Below, piece after piece: positions 1-8,203 of a DNA stretch of 17,985 nucleotides (within the stretch, counting starts at the first letter, position 1; each line of letters begins with the position of its first letter). This DNA is from CAZCAC01 sp964496575 (lineage in GTDB: Bacteria; Planctomycetota; UBA1135; GCA-002686595), in the NCBI GenBank assembly GCA_964496575.1, contig CAZCAC010000158.1, positions 1 to 17,985 on the forward strand, read 5' to 3'. The notes under the pieces were generated by a model. The model had not been told where the DNA came from. It saw only the letters and a program-made list of their open reading frames with translations, and made no database searches. Both the position numbers and the translations under genes were made by a program.

Positions 1-1228
1 CGTCGTCGTCGTGATCGTCGATCAGGTAGAGGTACTGGCCGAGCTTGTAGTCGTTGTCCGGGCGCCCCACGTGCTTCCACAGGACCGCACCCGTGTGCCC
101 GGAGATCAGGTACACGGCGCCGCTGCGCCAGTGAGGCGGATGCGCATCCTCCGCCGGCGCACCGACGAGCAGGTCGGGGAATCCGTCTCCATTCACGTCC
201 TGGCCCGAGACCGTGCCATCGCCGAAGGCGGCGTTGGGCGCCGCGTAATCGGCTCCGTCGAAGAAGCGCAGGATCGAGCCATCGGCTCCCGAGAAGACGT
301 ATGCTCCGCACTCGTCACCACCTGCCGCGCTCCAGCTTCCTGGCGCTCCGGCGGCAATATCGTCAATGCCATCTCCATTCCAATCACCTGCCACGCTGAC
401 GGTCAGGCCGACCTTCTCCGATTCTCGCCTCCCGACCATGGACATGAGCTCGGCACCGGTCTTCCCCGAGAAGAGGATGACCCGCCCGCCGACAGGGTAT
501 GATCCCGAGTAGAAGTACTCCCCGATGAGGTAGTCCTCCCCTCCGTCTCCGTCCCAGTCCCCGTAGCGAACGACTTCTGGGTTCCTCCCTGTTCCGATCG
601 AGAGGGTGTCGTGCTCGCGGAGCAGAATGCCGTCCGGGGCGCTGTAGATTCGGACCCAGGTCTTCGAGAGTCCGGTCGTTGCCATCTCCGGGTGGCCGTC
701 GCCGTCGAGATCGCCGAGTCCGTACACGCGGTTGCCCATCTTCTCCCAGGGGCCAGGCCCATCGATCTCCTGAATCAGGGTGTGTGTCGCCCCGCTGAAG
801 ACGCGCACCACTCCCTCGTAGAACTCCAGGGTGAAGGCTCCCGGAGACCCGACGGCGTAGTCGGGGACATTGTCGTCATCCCACAGACCGATCCCCGCGA
901 CGTCGCTGCCGTGGCTGTCGTGCCAGCCAGGCCGATAGCTGCTCTGGTACCTCACCAGTGTCGACCAGTCCGCCCCCGAACGTACCCTGTGCATGTGGGG
1001 CAAGGGACAGCCGTAGATGAGGTCCTTGATTCCATCCCCGTCCACGTCCCCGGTCGAGTCGAACCTGTAGAAACCCTGGTCCCACTGGGAGGAATCGCCC
1101 ACGAAAGCGTGAAGTAGCTCCTGCGCAATCGCAGGTGGGGTGTACGGCGAGATCAGGAAAAGGCCTGCCCCCGCGAGGGTGGTGACCCTCCGCCAGGACC
1201 AGGGACCTCTGTGGGTGGTGCGGGCCAT
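1..1228 (-). CDS. Secreted FG-GAP (integrin alpha N-terminal-like) repeat protein, partial
   Basis: The frame opens at an ATG at 1228 and stays open to the left edge, giving 409 codons with the C-terminus missing. Residues about 13-35 form a signal peptide (twin Arg, hydrophobic core, likely cleavage after AIA before Gln36). The mature part is a series of FG-GAP blades, each with a calcium-loop motif Dx[DN]GDG: DVDGDG (61-66), DLDGDG (173-178), DWDGDG (224-229), DWNGDG (282-287), DVNGDG (344-349). There is a degenerate one near 117-123 and the start of another at the cut edge (IDDHDDD). The repeated VGAP/AGAP and SG-xTG turns are typical of the family. About seven blades suggest one closed beta-propeller, so the true end may lie a short way beyond the window. 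The protein is probably exported and calcium-binding; FG-GAP proteins serve in adhesion or as surface scaffolds, and the specific ligand is unknown. The start lies two bases after the stop of the upstream gene, with GAGG ten bases before it inside that gene's end, so the two are probably translationally coupled. Confidence 0.88.
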   Translation of the reverse strand, partial: MARTTHRGPWSWRRVTTLAGAGLFLISPYTPPAIAQELLHAFVGDSSQWDQGFYRFDSTGDVDGDGIKDLIYGCPLPHMHRVRSGADWSTLVRYQSSYRPGWHDSHGSDVAGIGLWDDDNVPDYAVGSPGAFTLEFYEGVVRVFSGATHTLIQEIDGPGPWEKMGNRVYGLGDLDGDGHPEMATTGLSKTWVRIYSAPDGILLREHDTLSIGTGRNPEVVRYGDWDGDGGEDYLIGEYFYSGSYPVGGRVILFSGKTGAELMSMVGRRESEKVGLTVSVAGDWNGDGIDDIAAGAPGSWSAAGGDECGAYVFSGADGSILRFFDGADYAAPNAAFGDGTVSGQDVNGDGFPDLLVGAPAEDAHPPHWRSGAVYLISGHTGAVLWKHVGRPDNDYKLGQYLYLIDDHDDD

Positions 1229-1230
1229 GA

Positions 1231-4200
1231 TCATTCTGCCTCGAAACCGTAGGTGTAGATGCGGAAACCGGCGATGGCGTCACCGACGAAGAGCAGCCGG
1301 TCGGTGACGTAGTTGTCGAAGTCAGCCGCCTCCAGCGCGGCGGGCACGTCGCACAGGTACAGGAAGCTCGTCTCCCCCGGAGTCGAGATCATCTTCACGG
1401 GAACGAGGCGGGTCTCGTCGGGGCTCCCGTCGACATCGATGCGCAGCACCTGTACTCCTTCCCGCTGGACGCTGACGTAGACGTATACTTCGTGGTGCAC
1501 CTCGGACTGGTCGTCGATCCAGCTCGTCTGATCCACTTCCACGTTCCAGATGTTGGAGGTGACGTCGTCCGCGGGACAATCGGGAGGCACGTAGGTTGCG
1601 AATAGAGGCACCTCGTGCGGTTCGACGACGGCGCCGTAGTGGATGTGGGACTTGATCCCGTTCGGGGGAATACCGTCCTGGGAGAAATCGGGCGGGATGG
1701 TCAGCAGGTTGGTGATGTCGTAGACGTACAGGTGGCCTCCGAGGTCGGCGACGAAGCAGAAGTAGCGGTCATCGTCGGGACCACCGAGATCGAGGTGGAG
1801 CGTCTGCAGGAACATGGCGGCGCTCCCCTCGTCGGGGCCGAGCAGTGTGTACGCGGGCACGTCTCTGGAAGCCGTTTGGCCAACATCCCAATCCTCGTCG
1901 ATCTTCCTAGGCTCATCGATATCGAAAAACCGCACCATCAGTTTCTTGTATCCCTGCCCCGTCCAGAATGGAGGCTGCGGCTTCCATTCGGGATAGGTAT
2001 CGAAAACGCCCGCGGTCTCGTGGCAAGCGGCGTACCCGCAGGGCACGGCCAGGACCCAGGTGTCCGCGGCAAACCCCTCTCCTCGCCTGGGGAGCTTGAT
2101 GAACTGGGGGGGGAGGGTCCGCACCCGACCACCGAACTCTCCCTCCCTGTCGAGGAAGTTCACGGCAGGTGAACTCGGGTTGTTGCGGCAGTCCTCGACC
2201 ATCCAGAACTCGGGATGGGTCGTGAGCTCACCGATCCTGGCTGCGTTCCACAGCTGCTCGCTCAGATCGTAGTTCGTTCCGTCGCTCGTCAGTCCAGCGT
2301 TGTCGATGGCATCGATCAACTCCTGGAAATCGAGCACCCGAATCCCCTGCGGCGTATCGAGCAGCGACGCGAAGAGGAAGTCCACGTTCCTATCCGAGTT
2401 GTACTCGGGGCAATACCCCGCCCCGAGGTACTGGTAGTACCCCCTGGACAAGAACTGATCCTCCGTGGCCGTGAAGAAGATCTCCTTCAGCTCGCGCGGC
2501 GGGTAGGCCGTGTACGGATCGGTCACGTCGTCCCCCGCGAAGAGCTTGGCCAGCCGGTAGCGGATCTTCTTCTTGTAGTAGTCCTCGGGATCCTTCCACC
2601 GCCTCATCGAGAAGCGGTACTCCTCCGTCCCCACATCGGTGACCCCGTCGGGCTCGAAGATGACTCCGTTCGTCCCATCCAACCGGTCGATCACGTTCGG
2701 ATCTTGCGGATCGGTCTCCCCGGAATCGAAGTTGGCCACGATCTCGGCTCCATCCGGTCCCGTGAGATCGAGCACCAGCGGGCCGTTCGCATGAAGCCCG
2801 GCCTCGTTGCTGGCCATGGCCAGGAGCTCGGGATTGGCCAGGTTCAGCGCCGCCCGATAGACCCAGCGGCCCGTCCTGGACTCCGCCCTCCGAACGAGCT
2901 CCTCGTAGTCTTCCAGCGGCGGGTCGAGAAGGGAAGGCGGCCAGCCGTCGAACTCGATCCGGTGCAGCCCGTGGTCGTCGTCACCGGGCATCTCCTCCTC
3001 CGGAAACAGGCCCCGGCCACCGGCGTGCCGGCCGGTGAAGAAGACGAGCGAGTCGGCCTCCTGGATCGGTGGCGCGTACAGGTGACGTCCCACCTTCGCG
3101 ATCGCGTCGGCGTTGATCTGGTTGCTCACCCACGAGGACCTCTCCGTGAGGTCGTAGGCGATCGTGAATCCGTGATCGGCGTTGAACTTGAACCAGGGGT
3201 CTTCCAGCGGGAGCCCCCCGAGCATCTGGTGATCGAAGCTCATCGTCCGGCTCATGGTGATGATCCTCGCGGTCGACAGGACCGGCTTGTGCAGGGTGGT
3301 GACCAGCAGCGCCGAGCTCGATTCGACGACCTGGACGCGGCGCGCGAAGGTCGAGCACCTGTGTGGCGGAACTCCGTCGAGCAGGTGCACGAAGTGCTTC
3401 GATCCATGGAAATCCCCTGCCCCTTCCTGGTGGAAGTACTTCACGTACGATGGAGCGGGGTCGTCGACGATGAAGTCATCCCACGCGGTCTCCAGGCTGA
3501 AACCGACCACCCCGAGGTGGTCGACCGCGGCATGGACCCATCGCTCGTTCGGATCGCTTCGATCGACGGCGACGTCGAGGAACAGTGGCGGGTGCTCGGC
3601 CACGATTTCGCCATCGATGCGGTACTCCAGATCCTCGTACAGGGCCGGGTTGATCCCGTAGAGCGCGGGAGACTGGGCGTACCCGCTTCCGTCGCCGAAG
3701 TAGGGACCCCACTTCGGGGTGGGGTAGGGCCACTCCTCCTTCAGTCGCACCCTCACCAGGCCGTGGAAACCCATCGCGACGTAGGCGAACTTCGCCACCT
3801 CGTCGACGTCCATGCCGAAGGCGAAGCTGTACGGATAGTTCGCGGCGCCGGGGTCGGTGTTCCGCCCGAAGACGGTTTCGGACACCGCGTCGATCTCGTA
3901 GCCGAATTCCTCGAGGTTGTTGAATCCGGAGTTCGCCGCGGCCCGGGCATCCTCCAGGAGGTACATGCGCAGGTGCGACTCGTTCTTGGCGCCGAACAGC
4001 GCCAGGAGATAGGTCGTCTCGTCCCCCGGGGAGCCGAACGTCACGAAGGCGAGGTCGTTGCACCACCGCCTGCTGTCCTGGTCCCCTCCGATGGTGCCGG
4101 CGTCATCGAGCCGGACGGCCCGGTTGGGAACAGCCTTGTCGCCCGCGTCGCCCTGCATCGCCCACAGACCATCGCGCCCTCCGGCGATGTAGAGAAGGTC

Positions 4201-4587
4201 GTGATAGCCGAGGAGCGGCTTGTCCGCCGCGTCGGGATCGAAGCGCATCTCCACCGGCAGGACGCCGAGACTGCTGACCGGACGGCGCTTGATCGGCTGC
4301 TGATAGTGCTGGTCGGCGAGGGGATCGTCCGGGTCGGCCTCGATCATGGCCACGGAGCCCCCTTCGGCCGCGTAGAGGTACTCTCCAGCCCGCGAACTGG
4401 TCATCGTTCCGCCCATGGAATACGGGTAGATCGCAACGAGCTGGTCGAGCAGGCGATCATCCGGGGTCTGGGGCGTGCCCGATGCGCTAGCCATCAGGAG
4501 CGCGAGCGCGGCGAGGGCGCTTCGCCGGAGGGCCCTCCGGAAGGCGTTGGACGTCAGGGGGGGGGGCTGGTCTACAGTGGGTCCCAT
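1231..4587 (-). CDS. Large secreted protein with LVIVD-like beta-propeller repeats, function unknown
   Basis: This is a 1118-residue protein. The ATG at 4587 has a good ribosome site, GGAG eight bases upstream. Residues about 16-37 are an Arg-rich n-region followed by an Ala/Leu core, a Sec-type signal peptide. The body contains scattered repeats of the LVIVD type (short strand, Gly turn, strand, then DV or a similar pair), for example at residues 68-85 (EYLYAAEGGSVAMIEAD), 131-144 (LLYIAGGRDGLWAM) and 267-282 (FAYVAMGFHGLVRVRL). Similar ones lie in the C-terminal third (FVADLGGHLYVYDI; VYVSVQREGVQVLRIDV) and at the extreme C-terminus (LLFVGDAIAGFRIYTY). This suggests one or more beta-propellers, exported, with no visible catalytic motif. 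Residues 850-856 read CGYAACH, a CX4CH pattern seen in some c-type cytochromes, though nothing else supports haem. A run of ten C (codons 8-11) sits just after the start. It is the first gene of a likely pair with the FG-GAP gene. I do not recognise a specific function. Confidence 0.82.
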   Translation of the reverse strand: MGPTVDQPPPLTSNAFRRALRRSALAALALLMASASGTPQTPDDRLLDQLVAIYPYSMGGTMTSSRAGEYLYAAEGGSVAMIEADPDDPLADQHYQQPIKRRPVSSLGVLPVEMRFDPDAADKPLLGYHDLLYIAGGRDGLWAMQGDAGDKAVPNRAVRLDDAGTIGGDQDSRRWCNDLAFVTFGSPGDETTYLLALFGAKNESHLRMYLLEDARAAANSGFNNLEEFGYEIDAVSETVFGRNTDPGAANYPYSFAFGMDVDEVAKFAYVAMGFHGLVRVRLKEEWPYPTPKWGPYFGDGSGYAQSPALYGINPALYEDLEYRIDGEIVAEHPPLFLDVAVDRSDPNERWVHAAVDHLGVVGFSLETAWDDFIVDDPAPSYVKYFHQEGAGDFHGSKHFVHLLDGVPPHRCSTFARRVQVVESSSALLVTTLHKPVLSTARIITMSRTMSFDHQMLGGLPLEDPWFKFNADHGFTIAYDLTERSSWVSNQINADAIAKVGRHLYAPPIQEADSLVFFTGRHAGGRGLFPEEEMPGDDDHGLHRIEFDGWPPSLLDPPLEDYEELVRRAESRTGRWVYRAALNLANPELLAMASNEAGLHANGPLVLDLTGPDGAEIVANFDSGETDPQDPNVIDRLDGTNGVIFEPDGVTDVGTEEYRFSMRRWKDPEDYYKKKIRYRLAKLFAGDDVTDPYTAYPPRELKEIFFTATEDQFLSRGYYQYLGAGYCPEYNSDRNVDFLFASLLDTPQGIRVLDFQELIDAIDNAGLTSDGTNYDLSEQLWNAARIGELTTHPEFWMVEDCRNNPSSPAVNFLDREGEFGGRVRTLPPQFIKLPRRGEGFAADTWVLAVPCGYAACHETAGVFDTYPEWKPQPPFWTGQGYKKLMVRFFDIDEPRKIDEDWDVGQTASRDVPAYTLLGPDEGSAAMFLQTLHLDLGGPDDDRYFCFVADLGGHLYVYDITNLLTIPPDFSQDGIPPNGIKSHIHYGAVVEPHEVPLFATYVPPDCPADDVTSNIWNVEVDQTSWIDDQSEVHHEVYVYVSVQREGVQVLRIDVDGSPDETRLVPVKMISTPGETSFLYLCDVPAALEAADFDNYVTDRLLFVGDAIAGFRIYTYGFEAE
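4557..4566 (-). repeat. Homopolymer tract G10 (C10 in the coding sense) near the start of the LVIVD-like gene
   Basis: Ten consecutive G on the plus strand read as CCC CCC CCC in the coding strand and encode the three prolines at residues 8-10, before the signal peptide core. A slip of one base would destroy the frame of the whole protein. Such tracts can mediate phase variation or be sequencing errors; the sequence alone cannot separate these. Confidence 0.9.
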
Positions 4588-4872
4588 CGTTCGTACTCCT
4601 CTCTTCCTGGCCTACGAGCGGCGGAGTCCGACGCGGACCCGCGCCTAGGTCAATGAGATGACGGGAATCCTGTTTCCGCAAGGCGGCCTGGGCGGAATCC
4701 GGGTGCGGCTGGCACCAGGAGGGGCGAGCGACTGTCGGTCCCGGAGGGCGGAGGCCTCGCCCACCTGGCGGACTACGTCGGTTGCAGGACAGGCACCGAT
4801 CGCAGGATGCACGCGTAGCAGCGAGGCGTTCGGGTGAGATGCGGCTCAGGAAGTGGAGTCGCTCTCCGGGCT
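4588..4872. other. Intergenic region between the S15 peptidase gene and the LVIVD-like gene
   Basis: These 285 bases lie downstream of the S15 peptidase stop and upstream of the LVIVD-like gene, both on the minus strand. The ribosome site for the latter (GGAG at the 4588-4600 end) is the only clear signal. A TTGACC on the minus strand near 4651-4656 could be a -35 element, but there is no acceptable -10 at the right spacing. I see no terminator with a U-tract. Open frames crossing the region have the composition of chance frames in GC-rich DNA. Confidence 0.6.
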
Positions 4873-6738
4873 TCAATAGCCGCGCCGGCCGACGGCCTTC
4901 TTCAGCGCCTTGGCGCCGCCCACGACGGGCAGCTCGAGCGAGGTGGCGTCGAGGTCGACGGTCAGCTCCGTCCCCGCCGGGGGCCACAGGGTGAAGTCGC
5001 GGTCGCTGGAGAAGATCATCAGTCCGATCCGCTGCCCCTCGGGGATGATCTGGTCGTCGGGCTGCAGGGTGAAGGTGAGCTCGTAGAACTCTCCGGGAAC
5101 CAGCGGCTCGCTCTCGGTGAGCGAGGCGTGGTTCTGCGGGTCGGCCCAGCCGCGGGTGATGATGTTGTCGTTGATGCTGCGCCGGCGCCCCTCGGTCCAG
5201 GGCAGCGAGACGATCCAGACCGAGAGATTGGCGGCGGGCTTGCTGCTGGCGAGGCGGATGGTGAGCCGTGCCGTCCCCGAGAGGTGGACCTCGCGCTTCA
5301 GCTTCGCGGTGGTGTACAGCAACCGGTGCTTAGACTTCTCGGCCGCGGCCAGCTCGGCCCCCTTGACCGAGACGTCGTCGACCAGCATCTCCAGGCCCTG
5401 ACCCCTCTGGTGAGCGAGGCTCAGGTCGCCGACCTTGCCGCCGCCCTCGCGCGGGTAGAGCACGACCGGCTCGGATTCGGGGTGGGGATACCGGGGATAG
5501 GAGGTCACGTCCCTGCGCTTCGCCCCCTCGCGCACGATCCAGGAGCGCGGTCCCTTCTCGATCCCGTTCTCGACTCCGTAGAGGAAGTGCGTGAACCAGC
5601 GGTTCATCAGCTCGGAGGGCGGCGGCCCGCCGTGGCCGCCCTGGTGGAAGTGGTACTGGACGTGGGCTTTGCCGAGCTCCTCGAGCTTCTGTCCGATACG
5701 CACGCTGTGGTCGGGCATCACGTTCCAGTCGTTGAAGCCGTGCGAGAACATCACCGCGCACTTCCAGTCCTCGAGCTGGTTGGTGTAGTCGCGCCCCGCC
5801 CAGAACTCGTTGTAGTCGCCGGTGACGCGGTCGTGCCCCTCGGCCATCTCCTCGTCACGAACGTTGCAGTTGCACCACTCGCGCCGCTCGGGGTCGCCGC
5901 TGTTGATGAAGTCGTAGAGGACGTCGATGTCCTCGCCCATCCAGCCTCCGGGGTGACGGATCAGCCCATGCGAACGGTAGTAGTGGTAGTACGAGGTGTT
6001 CGGCGCGTCGGGGATGATCGCCTCGAGGCCATCGACACCGGTGGTGGCGGCAGCGAGAGGTAGGGTGCCGTTGTACGAGGTGCCGGTCATGCCGACCTTG
6101 CCGGTGCTCCAGTAAGCCTTCACCTCCTCGTCACCGTCGACCTCCGTGAAGCCCTTCGCGCGGCCGTTCAGCCAGTCGATCACCGCCTTGGGCGCGAGCG
6201 CCTCGTTGGGACCGCCGACGGTGGGGCAGCCCTGCGAGAGGCCGGTGCCGGGGGACGCGGAGTGGACGACGGCGAAGCCGCGCGGGACCCACTGGCGGAT
6301 GAGACCTCTGCTCATCAGCGGCCGGCTTATGTTCGCCTTGACCGGCGGCGCGCTCCTGCGCTTCGGTGGGGTCACGCCGAGCTCCTGCTCGGGGTCCCAG
6401 AAGTAGCTCCTGCCCCCTCCCGCGGTTCCCGAGAAGTACGGGCTGGTCGAGTACATCACCGGCACCTTCAGCCCCTCCTTGTCGGTCTGCCACGGTCGGG
6501 TGACGTCGACGTGCATGCGGTCGCGCTTCCCGTCCCCGTCGGAGTCGAAATCCGTCTCGACCCACAGGTCGTGCGTGATCCACCGGTCCCGGTCCTTGAA
6601 GGCCTCGACGACCTGTGCCTGCCCGTCCTCGAAGACGGGACCGGCTCGCTTCGCTCTCTGCGCAGCGGCGGGACCGGAGGCGATCGCGGCGGTGACGGCA
6701 GCGGCGAGGATCCAGCGGAGGGCGGTCGTTGCTTTCAT
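4873..6738 (-). CDS. Exported S15-family X-Pro dipeptidyl-peptidase-like hydrolase
   Basis: This 621-residue serine hydrolase belongs to the X-Pro dipeptidyl-peptidase / cocaine-esterase family (alpha/beta hydrolase plus C-terminal jelly roll). The start is set at the ATG at 6738 because it opens a clear signal peptide (MKATTALRW, Ala-rich core, cleavage near AAAQ, residues 24-27). The open frame runs back to about 7059, but that stretch is Pro/Arg-rich and unlike the family. After export come the family's N-terminal DSDGDGKRD (residues 65-73) and the nucleophile elbow GTSYNG (Ser221). The acidic residue sits in GFNDWNV (Asp337) and the catalytic His in HQGGHG (His369), so the triad looks complete. 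Residues about 430-600 form the PepX C-terminal beta domain (IPEGQRIGLMIFSSDRDFTLWPP near its end). It probably acts in the periplasm or outside on proline-containing peptides or related esters and amides; the exact substrate cannot be read. The start has only a weak ribosome site. The 299 bases to the preceding PilM-like gene make a shared transcript uncertain. Confidence 0.9.
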   Translation of the reverse strand: MKATTALRWILAAAVTAAIASGPAAAQRAKRAGPVFEDGQAQVVEAFKDRDRWITHDLWVETDFDSDGDGKRDRMHVDVTRPWQTDKEGLKVPVMYSTSPYFSGTAGGGRSYFWDPEQELGVTPPKRRSAPPVKANISRPLMSRGLIRQWVPRGFAVVHSASPGTGLSQGCPTVGGPNEALAPKAVIDWLNGRAKGFTEVDGDEEVKAYWSTGKVGMTGTSYNGTLPLAAATTGVDGLEAIIPDAPNTSYYHYYRSHGLIRHPGGWMGEDIDVLYDFINSGDPERREWCNCNVRDEEMAEGHDRVTGDYNEFWAGRDYTNQLEDWKCAVMFSHGFNDWNVMPDHSVRIGQKLEELGKAHVQYHFHQGGHGGPPPSELMNRWFTHFLYGVENGIEKGPRSWIVREGAKRRDVTSYPRYPHPESEPVVLYPREGGGKVGDLSLAHQRGQGLEMLVDDVSVKGAELAAAEKSKHRLLYTTAKLKREVHLSGTARLTIRLASSKPAANLSVWIVSLPWTEGRRRSINDNIITRGWADPQNHASLTESEPLVPGEFYELTFTLQPDDQIIPEGQRIGLMIFSSDRDFTLWPPAGTELTVDLDATSLELPVVGGAKALKKAVGRRGY

Positions 6739-7037
6739 GGAGGTCGAAGCTCGAGGCAGGAGGGGCGGCGTCCGGGGAGGCTCTCTGGCCCCGGCAGGAT
6801 AGAGGATCGGCGCGCGGTGGACCCCACGATCATCGCCGACTCCAGCGCCCGGCGGCGCACCGGGGAGCGGCGCGGGGAAGGTCTTACGCATCGATGACAT
6901 GCGGAGGCACGGCCGGAGTGTCCCGCGGCTGTAGTGGCTCCACTGGTCGGGCACCAAATCCTCCTCCGGGGGAGGCAGGCCCACCGCCGCAGTGCCGAGG
7001 CCGTGCGACGACGCCAGCGCAACCGACCACGAGCAGA
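6739..7037. other. Intergenic region between the PilM-like gene and the S15 peptidase gene
   Basis: These 299 bases have no gene I can support. The peptidase frame stays open through most of it, but the in-frame translation is low-complexity and lies before a good signal peptide. A six-base inverted repeat CCGGGG/CCCCGG at 6772-6777 and 6789-6794 (11-base loop) could form a weak hairpin in the peptidase mRNA leader; no U-run follows it. No convincing promoter was seen. Confidence 0.55.
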
Positions 7038-8039
7038 TCAGGCGGCGGGTGGCACGCAAGCGACGGCGCCGACCGGCGTGAGGCCGAAGGCGTGGTAGGC
7101 CCCACCGAGGATCGCCATCGGCGGCCGAGCTCCCGGTTCATCCTCTGCGCCACGCTCTCGCTGCAGACGGATCCAGGTCCCGCTGCTGCGCGCGATCTCG
7201 TAGCCGAGCTGCGGCAGGCGATCCTCTCCGCCGCAGAGCAGCACCTCGGCGCAGCCGATCCCGATCAGCCGCTCGCAGAAGCTGGTGATCGGGTGGGCGC
7301 GGGCGTGCACCTCGATCGATCGACAGCCTCCGCCGGAGACCTCCATCACCGCGACCGAGTCCTTCTCGACCTGCAACGCGAGCGTCGGCAGCTCGACGAG
7401 GCGCGGCTCGAGCGCGCAGAGCGGAGTGCCCAGCTGCGGGTAGATCCCTTCCAGGCGGAAGCCGCGCGCGGCGAGGCGTTCCTGCCACCGGTCGCGCACC
7501 GACTCTTCGACGGTCGCGGCGACGACGCAGCGCTCGTCGCCCTCGCGAGCGGGGAGTCGGGTCTCCCAGCCCCAGGCCGCGGCGCCCTGCTGGTGGAGGA
7601 TCCGTTCGACGTGAGCTTCGAGCCGAGGCACATCGGCGAGACCCTTCTCCGGCAGGTACTCGACGACCGGGCGGGCGCGGTGAGTGACCACGATCGCGGG
7701 GCGGAGCGCTCGCCCCGATCGGTCCCCGAGCTCGCCGAGCAGCTCGTGACTCGCGTCCTCCCACCGGGCCGGCCCGGTGAGCTGCAGACGATCGGATCCA
7801 CCGCGGACGGCGTGGGCGACGCGGAGTCGCCGGCCGTCGTCCTCGACCACGAGGAGTTCGTCCAGCTGCGCGGGAAGTCGGGTCCCGATCCGGCCCTCGC
7901 GCCGCGCTCTCGGCCGGCCCCGAGGCGAGCTGCGGCTCGTCCGCGGCCAGAGAGCCCGCCGCAGACCTCGCGCCCACCCGCCCAGGGTGTCGCCCAGACT
8001 CCGACCGGACGTGATCGTCTCGCGCATGCCGTCCGTCAT
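7038..8039 (-). CDS. PilM/GspL-like ASKHA-fold protein, orphan
   Basis: This 333-residue protein uses the ATG at 8039; the frame runs on to a TTG at 8132, but that extension is Arg/Pro-rich, and neither start has a strong ribosome site. Residues 1-50 are basic and low-complexity. From about 60 the pattern follows PilM/GspL proteins: a first strand pair (ELLVVEDDGRRLRVAH, 61-76), a strand ending in YLP (114-130), then VVAATVEESVRDRW (172-185), ARGFRLEGIYP (191-201) and a second actin-like half (LALQVEKDSVAVMEV, 220-234). Next are a strand-Gly pattern LLCGGEDRLPQLG (267-279) and a closing ILGGAYHAFGL (310-320) that matches the GaAl helix before the C-terminus. No phosphate-loop DxG of true actin-like ATPases is seen, so ATP binding is doubtful. 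In type IV pilus and type II secretion systems such proteins dock PilN or GspM and the assembly ATPase; no such partner is near. The assignment is by fold pattern only and could be wrong. Confidence 0.6.
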   Translation of the reverse strand: MTDGMRETITSGRSLGDTLGGWARGLRRALWPRTSRSSPRGRPRARREGRIGTRLPAQLDELLVVEDDGRRLRVAHAVRGGSDRLQLTGPARWEDASHELLGELGDRSGRALRPAIVVTHRARPVVEYLPEKGLADVPRLEAHVERILHQQGAAAWGWETRLPAREGDERCVVAATVEESVRDRWQERLAARGFRLEGIYPQLGTPLCALEPRLVELPTLALQVEKDSVAVMEVSGGGCRSIEVHARAHPITSFCERLIGIGCAEVLLCGGEDRLPQLGYEIARSSGTWIRLQRERGAEDEPGARPPMAILGGAYHAFGLTPVGAVACVPPAA

Positions 8040-8113
8040 GCAACAAGCGGGCCAACCGGCGGGGGCCTCTTCCGGAGGGTGTGCGACCGTCCGCGCGGCC
8101 GGATGGGAAGCAC

Positions 8114-8131
8114 TGCTACGCAGGCGTAGCA
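8114..8131. repeat. 18-base inverted repeat, TGCTACGC-AG-GCGTAGCA
   Basis: Two perfect 8-base arms are separated by two bases, in the gap between the divergent PilM-like gene (start 8039) and the DUF2975 gene (start 8242). A 2-base centre suits a dimeric regulator's operator better than a hairpin. It lies about 75 bases upstream of the PilM-like start and 45 bases upstream of the DUF2975 -35 element. No regulator can be assigned. Confidence 0.6.
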
Positions 8132-8175
8132 ACTATCGGCCACCGTCGGGAGTCCCCAGGAACAACGGAAAGCGA

Positions 8176-8203
8176 TTGAAGAACCGAGCGAGTTATCGAT
8201 AAT
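8176..8203 (+). promoter_or_regulatory. Sigma70-type promoter for the DUF2975-HTH pair
   Basis: TTGAAG at 8176-8181 (4 of 6 matches to the -35 consensus), a 16-base spacer and GATAAT at 8198-8203 (5 of 6 matches to the -10) make the best promoter in the window. It lies in an AT-rich island inside otherwise GC-rich DNA. The predicted transcript starts near 8210, about 30 bases before the DUF2975 start. The first operator-like repeat covers the -10 element. Confidence 0.55.

Noticed and set aside
1..12. CGT trinucleotide repeat at the left edge
   Set aside because: It encodes the Asp-rich calcium loop (DDHDDD) of an FG-GAP blade on the minus strand.
4525..4540. Perfect 16-base palindrome CCGGAGGGCCCTCCGG
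   Set aside because: It lies inside the signal-peptide coding part of the LVIVD-like gene and is explained by Arg-Arg-Ala-Leu-Arg codons.
2215..4656. 813-codon open frame on the plus strand, opposite the LVIVD-like gene
   Set aside because: The product is a Val/Arg/Pro/Asp-rich, repeat-poor shadow with no motif, lying exactly opposite a gene with a signal peptide and a good ribosome site. Long antisense frames are expected in GC-rich DNA.
4630..4660. Possible -35 TTGACC on the minus strand before the LVIVD-like gene
   Set aside because: At 17 bases spacing the -10 position reads CGGACT, only two matches to consensus.
4834..6063. 409-codon plus-strand open frame opposite the S15 peptidase
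   Set aside because: No motif or plausible start. The minus strand carries an intact catalytic triad and family motifs.
6729..8129. 466-codon plus-strand open frame opposite the PilM-like gene
   Set aside because: It has low-complexity Arg/Ala/Pro composition, no recognisable motif, and crosses an intergenic region.
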